From NCBI RefSeq assembly GCF_900100275.1, contig NZ_FNET01000008.1, forward strand, positions 248,001 through 312,000: 64,000 nucleotides of DNA, in the 5' to 3' direction. How positions within the stretch are numbered: position 1 is the first letter of the stretch; the number at the start of each line of letters is the position of its first letter. The notes under the pieces were generated by a model that worked only from the letters and a program-made list of their open reading frames with translations, did not search any database and was not told the DNA's origin. Source of the stretch: Lentzea albidocapillata subsp. violacea. Lineage in GTDB: Bacteria; Actinomycetota; Actinomycetes; Mycobacteriales; Pseudonocardiaceae. The position numbers were made by a program, and so were the translations under genes. Of the stretch, positions 51,782-60,277 are shown piece by piece.

Positions 51782-53593
51782 ATGAGTCAGGTGATGGCAC
51801 CGCCCTGGCTCGACGTGCTCGACGAGACGATCGGGGCCTGCGTCACGCACCGGAGGCCCGATCTGGAGGCCCGGCTGCGGGAGAAGCGGGCACAGCAACT
51901 GGACCCCAAGTTGCGCGTTCTCGTCGTCGGCGAGTCCAAACAAGGCAAGAGCCAGCTCGTCAACGCGTTGCTCAACGCACCGGTGTGTGCGGTGGGCGAC
52001 GACATCACGACGACCGTGCCGACCTTCGTCCAGCACGCGGACACCCCGTCCGCGGCTCTGGTCCGCAACTCCTCGGTGGGCGGATCGATCTTCCACACCC
52101 CGACCGAGCGCATCGCCGTGCCGATCGACCAGGTGACGAAACAGGCCGCCGCGCAGCACGTCGTGCGGGCCGAGATCGGCATTCCGCGCGCGCTGCTCGA
52201 CAGCGGCCTGGTCCTGATCGACACCCCCGGCGTCGGCGACACCCGTTCCGCGCACACCGCCAGCACGTTCGCGGCGCTGATGCAGGCCGACGCCGTGCTG
52301 CTGGTCTCCGACGCGACGGGTGAGCTGACCTCGGCGGAGATGACGCTGCTCAAGAAGGTCATGGAGGCCTGCCCGAACGTCACGGTGGTCGTCACCAAGA
52401 TCGACCTGGTGCCGAGCTGGCGGCACGTCGTGGAGCGCAACCGGGCGTTGCTCGCCCGCGCCGGCATCCGCGCGAAGCTCATCCCCGTCTCGTCCGCACT
52501 GCGGCTGCGCGCCGCGAAGACCGGCGACCAGCGCCTCAACGCCGAGTCGGGGTTCCCGGAGCTGGTGACGTGCGTGCAGAGCGACATCGTGGCGAGCGCC
52601 GAACTGCTGGCCCGCCGCGCCGTCGCCGTCGTGGCGTCGTCGGCGATCACGCAGCTGGTCACGCCGTTGCGCGAGGAGCTGACGGCCCACGACTCGTCCC
52701 GCACGGTCGCCACGATCTCGACGCTGCAGGAGGCCCAGCGGCGCGTCGACGAGCTGCGGCGCCGGTCCGCGCGCTGGCAGAACGTGCTCAACGACGAGAT
52801 GGCCGACCTGATCTCCGACGTCGAGTACGACCTGCGTGACAGGACCCGCAAGATCCTGCGCGAGGTCGACAAGACCTACGACGAGGCCGACCCCGCGATC
52901 GGCTGGGACAAGTTCGAGCAGTGGCTGGAGGACAACCTCAACGAGGCCGCCACCACGAACTTCGCCTGGCTGATGGAACGCGCGGAGTGGGTGGCCGCGA
53001 AGGTCGCCAGGAACTTCCCCGTGTACCGCGAGGACCTGATCCCGGGTTCGGTGCTGCCGGACGACCTGCTGGAGCCGGCGAGCAAGCTGGAGAAGCCGAA
53101 GATCGAGCCGTTCTCGGTGCCGCAGAAGCTCTTCACCGGCCTGCGCGGCTCCTACGGCGGCGTGCTGATGTTCGGCCTGGTCACGTCGCTCGCGGGCATG
53201 CCGCTGATCAACGTGATCTCGCTCGGCGCCGGCGCGCTGTTCGGCGGGAAGTCCATTTTGGACGAGAGCGACCAGCGACTCAAGCGCCGCCAGGCAGCCG
53301 CGAAGGCCGCCGCGCAACGGCACGTGGACGACTTCTTCATGAAGTTCTCCAAGGACGTCCGCGATTCCGGGCGGCACATCCAGCGCTCGCTGCGCAACCA
53401 CTTCAGCACGCTCGCCGAGGAGCTGCAGGAGACGTTGCTGGAGTCGGCCCGCAGCGCCAAGCGCGCGGTGCAGGACGACCAGACCGAACGCGAGCGCAGG
53501 ATGCGCGAAGGCCGCAAGGAGCTGGACAAACTCGTCCTGCTCTACAAGCGGGTGCAGGCACTCGGGGGTCCCGCGATGGAGCTCACCGCGTGA
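51782..53593 (+). CDS. iniA: IniA-like bacterial dynamin-family GTPase
   Basis: The 603-residue protein has a GTPase domain with G1 GESKQGKS (residues 50-57), G2 threonines (ITTTVPT), G3 DTPG (147-150) and G4 TKID (205-208). A long helical neck and trunk follow, with a hydrophobic paddle (about 460-490, GVLMFGLVTSLAGMPLINVISLGAGALF) that could insert in the membrane. IniA of mycobacteria is a dynamin-like protein that remodels or fuses membranes and is induced by cell-wall drugs. The iniC start overlaps its stop (GTGA), so the two GTPases are made together. Confidence 0.92.
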   Translation: MSQVMAPPWLDVLDETIGACVTHRRPDLEARLREKRAQQLDPKLRVLVVGESKQGKSQLVNALLNAPVCAVGDDITTTVPTFVQHADTPSAALVRNSSVGGSIFHTPTERIAVPIDQVTKQAAAQHVVRAEIGIPRALLDSGLVLIDTPGVGDTRSAHTASTFAALMQADAVLLVSDATGELTSAEMTLLKKVMEACPNVTVVVTKIDLVPSWRHVVERNRALLARAGIRAKLIPVSSALRLRAAKTGDQRLNAESGFPELVTCVQSDIVASAELLARRAVAVVASSAITQLVTPLREELTAHDSSRTVATISTLQEAQRRVDELRRRSARWQNVLNDEMADLISDVEYDLRDRTRKILREVDKTYDEADPAIGWDKFEQWLEDNLNEAATTNFAWLMERAEWVAAKVARNFPVYREDLIPGSVLPDDLLEPASKLEKPKIEPFSVPQKLFTGLRGSYGGVLMFGLVTSLAGMPLINVISLGAGALFGGKSILDESDQRLKRRQAAAKAAAQRHVDDFFMKFSKDVRDSGRHIQRSLRNHFSTLAEELQETLLESARSAKRAVQDDQTERERRMREGRKELDKLVLLYKRVQALGGPAMELTA

Positions 53594-54984
53594 CATTGGA
53601 CCGAGTCGTCTGGTCGATGCTGCAGGAGGCGCTGGGGGTCTACCGGGACAGCCCCCGCGCCACCGCCTGGCTGCGCTCGCACGCCGAGCGCTACACCGAA
53701 CCCGTGCGGATCGCGGTGGCCGGCCGGTCGCGGATCGGCAAGTCCACTGTGGTCAACGCGCTGGTCGGCGACGAGTTCACGCCGCAGAACTCGTTCGTCT
53801 GGTACCGCGGCGGTACCGAGCAACGGGCACACGTGTTCAACGGGCCCGGCCGGCCGCACGAGGTCGGGATCGGCAGGCGGGGCAGCCGCAACCACGTCGA
53901 GACGGGCCAGTTCGACCGTTCCGACCGGATCGTGGTCGACTGGCCCGCGCGGACGCTGCGCGACGTCGTGCTGATCGACACCCCGTCCGAGGCCACGCCG
54001 GAACAGGTGCTCGGAGACGCGGACGCGTTGCTGTACCTGATGCGACACGTGCAGGACGAGGACCTGAAGTTCCTGCAGTCCGCCAACGACCACCCGATCG
54101 CCAGGACCGCCGCGGTGCACACGGTCGCGGTGCTCGCCCGTGCCGACGAGATCGGCGCCGGGCGGATCGACGCGCTGTCGTCGGCCAAGCAGATCGCCCG
54201 CCGCTACCGTCGTGACCCGGCCGTACAACCGTTGTGCCAGAACGTGGTCTCGGTCGCAGGGTTGCTGGCGGTGGCCGCGAAGACGTTGCGGGAGGACGAG
54301 TTCGCCGCCCTGCGGGTGCTGTCGTCGTTGGGACGCGAGGAGCTGGAGGACCACCTGCTGTCGGCGGACCGGTTCGCCGGCGAGCAGTTCCCGCTGACGA
54401 TGGAACCCGCTGTGCGGCAGGCGTTGCTGGAGCGGTTCGGGATCTTCGGCGTCCGGCTGATCACGGCGTTGATCAGGCAGGGCTTCGACTCGCAGGTGAA
54501 GCTCACCGGCCAACTGGTGCAGCGCAGCGGGCTCGGCGAGCTGCGCGACTCGATCGCGGTCCACTTCGTCGAACGCCGCGAGGTCCTCAAAGCACGTTCG
54601 GCGCTGCTGGCGCTCGACGTGCTGTTCCGGATGGAGCCGCGGCAGAACGCGCGCAAGCTGATGGCCGACCTGGAACGGGTCGTCGCCTCCGCGCACGACT
54701 TCCGCGAGCTACGGCTCGTGGCCGCACTGCAGTCCGGCCGCACGAAGCTGCCCGCCGAACTGCAGACCGAGGCGCTGCGGCTCGTCGGCGCCGAGGGCGT
54801 GGCGCCGTTGGCACGGCTGGGTTTCGAGTACGAGGCCGACGCCCGTGAGCTGCGCGAGGCGTTGCTCGACGCGCTGGTCCGATGGCAGGCGCTGGCCGCG
54901 GACGTCCACGCGACCCACGCCCATCGGAAGGCCGCCCAGATCGTGGTCCGCACGTGCGAGGGGCTACTCCCGCAGTTCAGCTGA
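53590..54984 (+). CDS. iniC: IniC-like bacterial dynamin-family GTPase
   Basis: The 464-residue protein has a GTPase domain with G1 GRSRIGKS (45-52), G3 DTPS (130-133) in place of DTPG, and a G4-like ARAD instead of TKxD. The nucleotide site is therefore somewhat diverged compared with IniA. The C-terminal half is helical (GREELEDHLLSADRF...; FVERREVLKARSALLALDVLF). It lacks an obvious membrane paddle. The coupled start and matching size fit the IniA/IniC pair of mycobacteria, which probably work as a hetero-assembly. Confidence 0.9.
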   Translation: MTLDRVVWSMLQEALGVYRDSPRATAWLRSHAERYTEPVRIAVAGRSRIGKSTVVNALVGDEFTPQNSFVWYRGGTEQRAHVFNGPGRPHEVGIGRRGSRNHVETGQFDRSDRIVVDWPARTLRDVVLIDTPSEATPEQVLGDADALLYLMRHVQDEDLKFLQSANDHPIARTAAVHTVAVLARADEIGAGRIDALSSAKQIARRYRRDPAVQPLCQNVVSVAGLLAVAAKTLREDEFAALRVLSSLGREELEDHLLSADRFAGEQFPLTMEPAVRQALLERFGIFGVRLITALIRQGFDSQVKLTGQLVQRSGLGELRDSIAVHFVERREVLKARSALLALDVLFRMEPRQNARKLMADLERVVASAHDFRELRLVAALQSGRTKLPAELQTEALRLVGAEGVAPLARLGFEYEADARELREALLDALVRWQALAADVHATHAHRKAAQIVVRTCEGLLPQFS

Positions 54985-54990
54985 GGCACG

Positions 54991-56274
54991 ATGGTCCGCA
55001 TGGAACTCGTGCGTTGGGAGAACGAGCACTTCGGCTACCTGCTGAGGTGGGCGTCCGACCCGCAGATGACGGCGTACGTCGGCAACGGCATGCCGTGGAC
55101 CCCTGACTACGTGACCGAACGGCACGAGCAGGCGTTGCGGCACTGGGAGGTGCATGGCTTCGGCCTGCACGCCGTCGTCGAGGACGGCGTGGTCATCGGG
55201 CTCGCGCAGATGCTCGACGGCGACCTCGGCGAGATCGAGATCGGCTACTGGATCGACCCAGCGTGGTGGGGACGCGGGATCGCCTCCCGGGTCGCGGTGG
55301 AGCTGCGGGACCGGGCGCTCGCCATCTCGGACCGGGTCGTGGCCGGGACCGACGCCGGGAACCGCGCTTCGGGACGGGTGCTGGAGAAGGCCGGGCTGAG
55401 GTACTTCACCAGCAGGAACATGGGCGGAAGACTTCAGCACTGCTACGCGTTGGACCGGGGTATGAGTGACAAGGGCGTCCTGCGGTACAGCGCGTTCACG
55501 ACCGATCCGGCCGGCGGCAACCCGGCGGGTGTGGTGCTCGACGCGTCCGATCTGAGCGACGAGGAGATGCTCGGGATCGCGGCGAAGGTGGGCTACTCGG
55601 AGACCGCGTTCGTGGTGCCGCGGACCGAGCGCGAGTTCGACGTCCGGTACTTCAGCCCCCAGGCCGAGGTGCCGTTCTGCGGGCACGCCACGATCGCCAC
55701 GTCCGTCGCGCTGGCCGAGCGGATCGGGGACGGGCCGCTGACGTTCCACACGCGGGCCGGGGAGATCACCATCGAGACCTCGGGCCGGACGGCGTCGCTG
55801 ACCAGCGTGCCGACGAGCACGTCCGCCGCGGCTCCGGCGCTGGTCGCGGACGCGTTGGAGGCGTTGGGCTACAAGGAGATCGGTGACGGGCCGGTGCACG
55901 TCGGCTTCGGCGGCGCACGCCATCTGCTGATCCCGCTGAAGGACCGCGAGCAACTGCGCGAGCTCGACTACGACTTCGACGCGTTGCGCGACCTGATGCT
56001 GGCGCACGACCTGACGACCGTGCACCTGTTCTGGCGGGAGTCCGCGGATCTGGTGCACGCCCGCGACCCGTTCCCGGTCGGCGGTGTCGTCGAGGACGCG
56101 GCGACGGGCGCTGCCGCTGCGGCGTTCGGTGGCTACCTGCGCGACCTCGAAGGGCCGCAGCGGTTCGTCATCAGCCAGGGCGAGGACATGGGCAGGCCGT
56201 CCCGCCTGGAGGTCGACGCCACCCGCGAGGATCGCCGCGTGACCGTGACGGGCGCCGCGGTGCCCATTCCCTGA
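54991..56274 (+). CDS. GNAT acetyltransferase fused to PhzF-family isomerase
   Basis: This single 427-residue frame has two complete domains. The GNAT domain covers about 1-155 (acetyl-CoA region EIEIGYWIDPAWWGRGIASRVAVEL; RASGRVLEKAGLRYF). A PhzF/phenazine-biosynthesis-like domain covers about 160-427 (YSAFTTDPAGGNPAGVVLDASDL; GYSETAFVV; FDVRYFSPQAEVPFCGHATIATS; GGVVEDAATGAAAAAFGGYL). PhzF proteins isomerise or epimerise small acids; the catalytic Glu of ETAFV is present. No stop or frameshift separates the parts, so this is a real fusion or a recent in-frame merger. ATG 54991 or 55000. It lies six bases after iniC. Confidence 0.85.
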   Translation: MVRMELVRWENEHFGYLLRWASDPQMTAYVGNGMPWTPDYVTERHEQALRHWEVHGFGLHAVVEDGVVIGLAQMLDGDLGEIEIGYWIDPAWWGRGIASRVAVELRDRALAISDRVVAGTDAGNRASGRVLEKAGLRYFTSRNMGGRLQHCYALDRGMSDKGVLRYSAFTTDPAGGNPAGVVLDASDLSDEEMLGIAAKVGYSETAFVVPRTEREFDVRYFSPQAEVPFCGHATIATSVALAERIGDGPLTFHTRAGEITIETSGRTASLTSVPTSTSAAAPALVADALEALGYKEIGDGPVHVGFGGARHLLIPLKDREQLRELDYDFDALRDLMLAHDLTTVHLFWRESADLVHARDPFPVGGVVEDAATGAAAAAFGGYLRDLEGPQRFVISQGEDMGRPSRLEVDATREDRRVTVTGAAVPIP

Positions 56275-56283
56275 CGCACAGGA

Positions 56284-56329
56284 CCGACGCCGCTGCCACG
56301 AAGCGCAGGGTAAGTGGCAGCAGCGTCGG
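56284..56329 (+). terminator. Terminator after the GNAT-PhzF gene
   Basis: 16-bp stem with one mismatch: 56284-56299 (CCGACGCCGCTGCCAC) with 56314-56329 (GTGGCAGCAGCGTCGG), 14-base loop. Likely ends the iniA-iniC-GNAT-PhzF transcript. Confidence 0.8.
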
Positions 56330-56462
56330 ACCGAGGGGTGCGCACCCTCCCGCGCCGGACCCGAAGGCGCTGCCGCAAGCGCCGGGCCGGAAGATCGATC
56401 GAGTGCCATGATGCCCCGATCGAAGGGTGGCGGCGCATTCAGAAGGGGGATACAAGGTCTTT

Positions 56463-57413
56463 ATGCCCGAGCTGGAGCTCAGACACCTCCGCGCGGTACG
56501 AACCATCGCCGAGGAAGGCAGTGTCACCAGGGCCGCGACGCGGCTCGGTCTCACCCAACCCGCCCTGTCCGCCCAGCTGCGCACCGTCGAGAGACTCGTC
56601 GGCGGCCAGCTGTTCGACCGAACGCGCAACGGTTGCGTCCCAACGGACCTGGGCCGCCGGGTGCTGGGCACCGCACGACTGGTGCTCGACGAGATGGCGC
56701 AGCTGATGGCCAACACCCGCGAGACGGACCGGCGCGGACCGCTGTTCTTCGGCTGCCCCCCGATCCTGTACTTCGCCCGGCTCGTGGAGGGCCTGCGAGG
56801 GCTCAACGCGGACGTGCGCGCCGAGGTCCGCCCTTCGTCCGCGGAGATCGTGGACATGCTGGAGGCCGGACAGATCCACGTGGCGCTGTTCGAGTTCTTC
56901 GACGGCATGCACGCGCGTGACCTGGCCGGCATCGAGCTGCGGAAGCTGGTGACGGAGCCGGCGTTCGTGGCGTTGCCGGAGACGGACCCGCTGGCGGCGC
57001 AGGAGGAGGTCGACCTGGCTTCCCTGGCCGATCGGGACTGGGTCACCCCGCCCAAGCAGCACATCGGCAGCCGGACGCAGATGTTCCAGGCCTGCGCGGA
57101 TGCCGGTTTCGTGCCCCGGCTCACCCACCACACCGGCGAGGCGAGCATGGCCCGCGGGCTGGTGGCCGCCGGGTGTGTGTCGTTCGCCGCCGCGCCTTCG
57201 CGGACCGGGGAGGGGATCGTGATCCGGCGGTTGCGGGGGATGCCGTTGATGACCGACATCTTCGTGGCGACCCGGCGGGACTCTCCGGTGGCTGGGCGGG
57301 CACATGAGGTGTTCGCCTGTGCGGCTGAGGCTTATCGGTCGGTGCTGGACCGGAATCCGGAGTACCGGAGGTGGTGGGATGCGCATCCGGAGGCGCACCC
57401 GGAGTTCACGTGA
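56463..57413 (+). CDS. LysR-family transcriptional regulator
   Basis: The 316-residue regulator has the LysR winged helix (LELRHLRAVRTIAEEGSVTRAATRLGLTQPALSAQLRTVERLVGGQLFDRT, residues 2-53) and a substrate-binding-protein-like C-terminal domain. ATG 56463 has AAGG and a stronger GGGGGA upstream. It does not have a divergent partner; the genes on both sides run in the same or convergent directions, so its target is elsewhere or itself. The effector is unknown. Confidence 0.9.
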   Translation: MPELELRHLRAVRTIAEEGSVTRAATRLGLTQPALSAQLRTVERLVGGQLFDRTRNGCVPTDLGRRVLGTARLVLDEMAQLMANTRETDRRGPLFFGCPPILYFARLVEGLRGLNADVRAEVRPSSAEIVDMLEAGQIHVALFEFFDGMHARDLAGIELRKLVTEPAFVALPETDPLAAQEEVDLASLADRDWVTPPKQHIGSRTQMFQACADAGFVPRLTHHTGEASMARGLVAAGCVSFAAAPSRTGEGIVIRRLRGMPLMTDIFVATRRDSPVAGRAHEVFACAAEAYRSVLDRNPEYRRWWDAHPEAHPEFT

Positions 57414-57814
57414 CGCGGGTGGGCTTGCGTTGGCTGGCGCCGGTTCCAGCGGGGTTGGTCGCGTTCCCGTGCGAGAGGTCGCCTTGCGAGGGTGGGCGCG
57501 CGGGTCGTGACGGAACTGCGCGGGGTTGCGATGGGGCTTGACCTCGAGCCTCTGGCGGGATGCTTGACGGCCGGAAAAAGGCCGGGCTGAAAAGCGCCCG
57601 GCCGTGCCCGAGAGGGGAGCATCCCGCCCACTCAAGGTCAAGCCCCAATCGCCGTGAGCGGACCCGAACCGCTACCCAGCCCTGAAGGTTCAGACGGCTC
57701 GCTTCGCCTCGCCACGCCAGGACTCGTACGTGGTCGCCTTGCGTAGGCGGGTGCCTGGTGGCACCGCGCGGGTCTGTTTGCGGTGGCTGGTTCCTGTTCC
57801 AGCGGAGGGGTCGT
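57414..57814. repeat. 401-bp convergent gap with long inverted repeat and flanking direct repeats
   Basis: No gene is seen. The core is a long imperfect inverted repeat (57528-57652). Two degenerate direct repeats flank it: a 36-37-bp unit at 57425-57461 and 57778-57813, sharing about 31 positions, and a 12-bp GGTCGCCTTGCG at 57477-57488 and 57732-57743, nested in order A-B-core-B-A. This suggests a duplicated or inserted segment. Confidence 0.65.
57528..57652. repeat. 125-bp long inverted repeat (possible bidirectional terminator or MITE-like element)
   Basis: Arms pair in three blocks: 57528-57548 with 57631-57652 (about 20 bp, core GGGGCTTGACCT/AGGTCAAGCCCC), 57554-57564 with 57618-57628 (GGCGGGATGCT/AGCATCCCGCC), and 57568-57574 with 57598-57604 (CGGCCGG/CCGGCCG). 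The result is a cruciform between convergent genes. Confidence 0.75.
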
Positions 57815-58579
57815 TCAGGCGGTGACCTTGATCGGCGTCGAAGGGCGGCCGAGCAGCTTCTCCAGGTCCGGCCGGACCTCGGCGAACACGCCGTTGCGGA
57901 TCGCCACGAAGAAGTCGACCAGGAACGCCGGTACGCCGGAGGCGATCAGGTCGTCGTCGCTCACGTCGCGGTACCTGTCGCCGGCCAGTTCGGGGAACGA
58001 CCAGCTGGTCGAGCCGGTGAGCTCGTAGGTCTGGTTCTCGTGGCCCGTGGTGGTGAGGGCCGCGGCGGCGGCTTCGGCGAAGTCCTCGCGGGACGCGCTT
58101 GCCACCCGGCCGTCCTTCGTGGAGATCGCGACGGTGTCCGCGGAGAGGGCGCCCAGGTAGTTCTCGTGGTACATGCCGTTGCGCAGGAACGTGAACGGGA
58201 CGCCGGTGGCTCGGATGATGCTCTCGGTGGCCTTGTGCGCTGCTGCCGCGCCCACCGATGAGGTGTCCGCGTCGGTGATGCTGGTGTAGAAGATGTGGCC
58301 CACGCCGTGCTCCACGGCCTTGGCGATGGCGTTCTCGTGCTGCTTGACGCGCACGTCGGTGTCGAAGTCGTCGGCCGACACGATGAGGAGCTTGTCGACG
58401 CCCCGGAAGTCGAGGGTCTCGGGCTTGCCGAAGTCGCCCTGCCTGACCTCGACGCCTTCCAGGGTGAACTTCTCCGGGGAGCGCACGGAGACGATGACCT
58501 GCTCGTCCGTGCGGTCGAGGACGTGGCGGACCACTGCGCTGCCGAGCTGGCCGGTTGCTCCGGTGATGAGGATCGTCAT
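57815..58579 (-). CDS. NmrA/QorB-like NAD(P)-binding oxidoreductase
   Basis: The 254-residue atypical short-chain dehydrogenase has the Rossmann start ILITGATGQLGSAVVRHVL and an NADPH-type follow-up (VRSPEKF). The middle KQHENAIAKAVEHGVGHIFYTSITDAD resembles the quinone reductase QorB/YtfG group, as does the later FTFLRNGMYHENYLG. Such enzymes reduce quinones or sense redox state. It diverges from an HxlR regulator with a clear operator between, suggesting electrophile-inducible expression. Confidence 0.88.
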   Translation of the reverse strand: MTILITGATGQLGSAVVRHVLDRTDEQVIVSVRSPEKFTLEGVEVRQGDFGKPETLDFRGVDKLLIVSADDFDTDVRVKQHENAIAKAVEHGVGHIFYTSITDADTSSVGAAAAHKATESIIRATGVPFTFLRNGMYHENYLGALSADTVAISTKDGRVASASREDFAEAAAAALTTTGHENQTYELTGSTSWSFPELAGDRYRDVSDDDLIASGVPAFLVDFFVAIRNGVFAEVRPDLEKLLGRPSTPIKVTA

Positions 58580-58612
58580 GCGTTCAGGTTGCGGTTAGCG
58601 CTATCCTTTGGA

Positions 58613-58639
58613 AAGTACCCACTTTGAAGTTGGGTACTT
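58613..58639. promoter_or_regulatory. HxlR operator palindrome
   Basis: AAGTACCCA-N9-TGGGTACTT, a perfect 9-bp inverted repeat in the 74-bp divergent gap between the NmrA-type gene and the HxlR regulator, 33 bases before one start and 14 before the other. Matches the GTAC-containing operators of HxlR/QorR-type repressors. Confidence 0.8.
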
Positions 58640-58653
58640 ACGTGGAGGTGAGC

Positions 58654-58998
58654 ATGCAGGTCACGGAGTGTCCCGAGCGGGCGATCATGGAGCACGTCAC
58701 AAGCAAGTGGGGCGTGCTGGTCCTGCAGGCCCTGTTCGACGGGGCCTCCTGGCGGTTCAGCGACCTCCGGCGTGAGCTGGAGGTCGTCAGCGAGAAGATG
58801 CTCACGCAGACGTTGCGGACGCTGGAGCGGGACGGGTTCGTGCACCGGGAGGTGCATCCGGTCATCCCGCCGCACGTCGAGTACACGTTGACGCCGCTCG
58901 GCAAGGGGGCGGCCGACCACCTCGTGGCGCTCTTCTCGTGGATCGCCGCGAACCAGCCCGAGGTGACCCAGGCGCAGGAACGCTATGACGGCTCCTGA
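58654..58998 (+). CDS. HxlR-family redox/electrophile-responsive repressor
   Basis: The 114-residue winged-helix protein has the HxlR pattern: ECPERAIMEHVTSKWGVLVLQALFDGASWRFSDLRREL, VVSEKMLTQTLRTLERDGFVHREVHPVIPPHVEYTLTPLG. A single N-terminal cysteine (Cys5 from ATG 58654) is at the position used for thiol sensing in this family (as in HypR, YodB, QorR). ATG 58654 follows GGAGGTG; the frame upstream overlaps the operator. It likely represses itself and the divergent oxidoreductase until oxidised. Confidence 0.92.
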   Translation: MQVTECPERAIMEHVTSKWGVLVLQALFDGASWRFSDLRRELEVVSEKMLTQTLRTLERDGFVHREVHPVIPPHVEYTLTPLGKGAADHLVALFSWIAANQPEVTQAQERYDGS

Positions 58999-59149
58999 GG
59001 TTCGCCGGAGCACTGACGAGCAGACATCGGGCTGGTCACCCTTATGCGCAGTGAAAGTTCTCACTAGAACCGCCAAAATCGGGGGTAGACATCGGATGGG
59101 TCACGATTAGGGGGCGCCAGCTGGCCCCTCCGACTGGCACAATGGACCA

Positions 59150-60211
59150 ATGGCCCAACCGTTCACCGACGAAAGCCATCCGGCTGAGCCCTATCCGGGT
59201 ACTCGTCCAGACCACTGTTTTGTCCACGTCGACGAAACGGGCTGGCCAGTGCGACCGGACCTCACGATGGAGTCGGGATGGCGTGTTGAGCCGGAGAACA
59301 TCGATCTAGACCAATGGCTGGCGAACCACGGCGAGCCCCCGTTGGCGGGCCGGATGCCGGTGCTCGGCTACGGGTCGAACGCCAATCCCAGCAAGCTCAC
59401 CTGGCTCCGTGAAGAGCTCGGTCTCGAAGGCCCCGCGGTCGTGCTGCGTGCACGGTGCGAGGGCCTTACTGCTGTCTGGGCCGCTGGGCTGCGCATGCGC
59501 GACGGACAGCGGCCGGCGACGCTCGCGGGGGCACCCGGCGTCACCGAGGAGCACTCGATCTGGTTCGCCACGCCTGATCAGTTGCGTGTGCTGGACCGGT
59601 GCGAGGGGCGCGGGCTGCGCTATCGGCTTGTACGCGTGCACACGGGCCGCGTGGTGCTCTACAACGGCGGCGTCATCGACAGCGTTCTGGCGTACACGGC
59701 AGGCTCCAAGAAGCGGATGCCCGTGCTCTTCAACGGCCGTATGGTCCGTTGCGCGGACGTCTCGCAGCGGGGCGCGCGGGTACTGGGCGAGAGGCCTGCG
59801 ATGAACGACGGACTGGACGTCACCGAGATCCACGGCGAACCGTCGGCCGACGACTGGCCCGAGCTGCTGTTCGTCTACGGCACCCTGCAGCCGGGCGCAA
59901 GCGCTTGGCACCTGATGGAACCGCACGTCGTGGAGTCCGCGGAGACCCACCTGCCCGGCACGTTGTTCGACACCGGCCTGGGCTATCCCGCGCTGCGCCC
60001 TGGCGCCGGCCTCGGCGTGCCCGGCTTCGTGCTGCGGCTCAGGTCGCCCGAGGACGCGCTGCCGCTGCTCGACGAGTACGAGGGCGAGGACTACCGCCGC
60101 GTGCGCGTCGTGCTGCCGGACGGGCGCATCGCCTGGACGTACCTCTGGACCGCGGCCGTGCAGGGCATGGCGGAACTTCCGGACGGATGGGACGTCCACC
60201 AGATCCAGTGA
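59150..60211 (+). CDS. Double gamma-glutamylcyclotransferase-fold protein
   Basis: The 353-residue protein holds two GGCT/AIG2-like units: the first from about residue 70 (VLGYGSNANPSKLTWLREEL...) and the second from about 235 (LFVYGTLQPGASAWHLMEPHVV...LPGTLFDTGLGYPALRPG...LDEYEGEDYRRVRV). The YGSN and YGTL loops are the gamma-glutamyl-binding motifs. The glutamate (LDEYEG) typical of active GGCT is present in the second unit. Tandem fusion is unusual. The substrate could be gamma-glutamyl peptides. The 151-bp upstream gap has an imperfect 23-bp direct repeat. Confidence 0.8.
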   Translation: MAQPFTDESHPAEPYPGTRPDHCFVHVDETGWPVRPDLTMESGWRVEPENIDLDQWLANHGEPPLAGRMPVLGYGSNANPSKLTWLREELGLEGPAVVLRARCEGLTAVWAAGLRMRDGQRPATLAGAPGVTEEHSIWFATPDQLRVLDRCEGRGLRYRLVRVHTGRVVLYNGGVIDSVLAYTAGSKKRMPVLFNGRMVRCADVSQRGARVLGERPAMNDGLDVTEIHGEPSADDWPELLFVYGTLQPGASAWHLMEPHVVESAETHLPGTLFDTGLGYPALRPGAGLGVPGFVLRLRSPEDALPLLDEYEGEDYRRVRVVLPDGRIAWTYLWTAAVQGMAELPDGWDVHQIQ

Positions 60212-60277
60212 ATTTCCGGCACGTTGTGTTGGTTGATTGAGAATCGGGCACATCCTTCGGTGGTAGGAGGTGCACCC

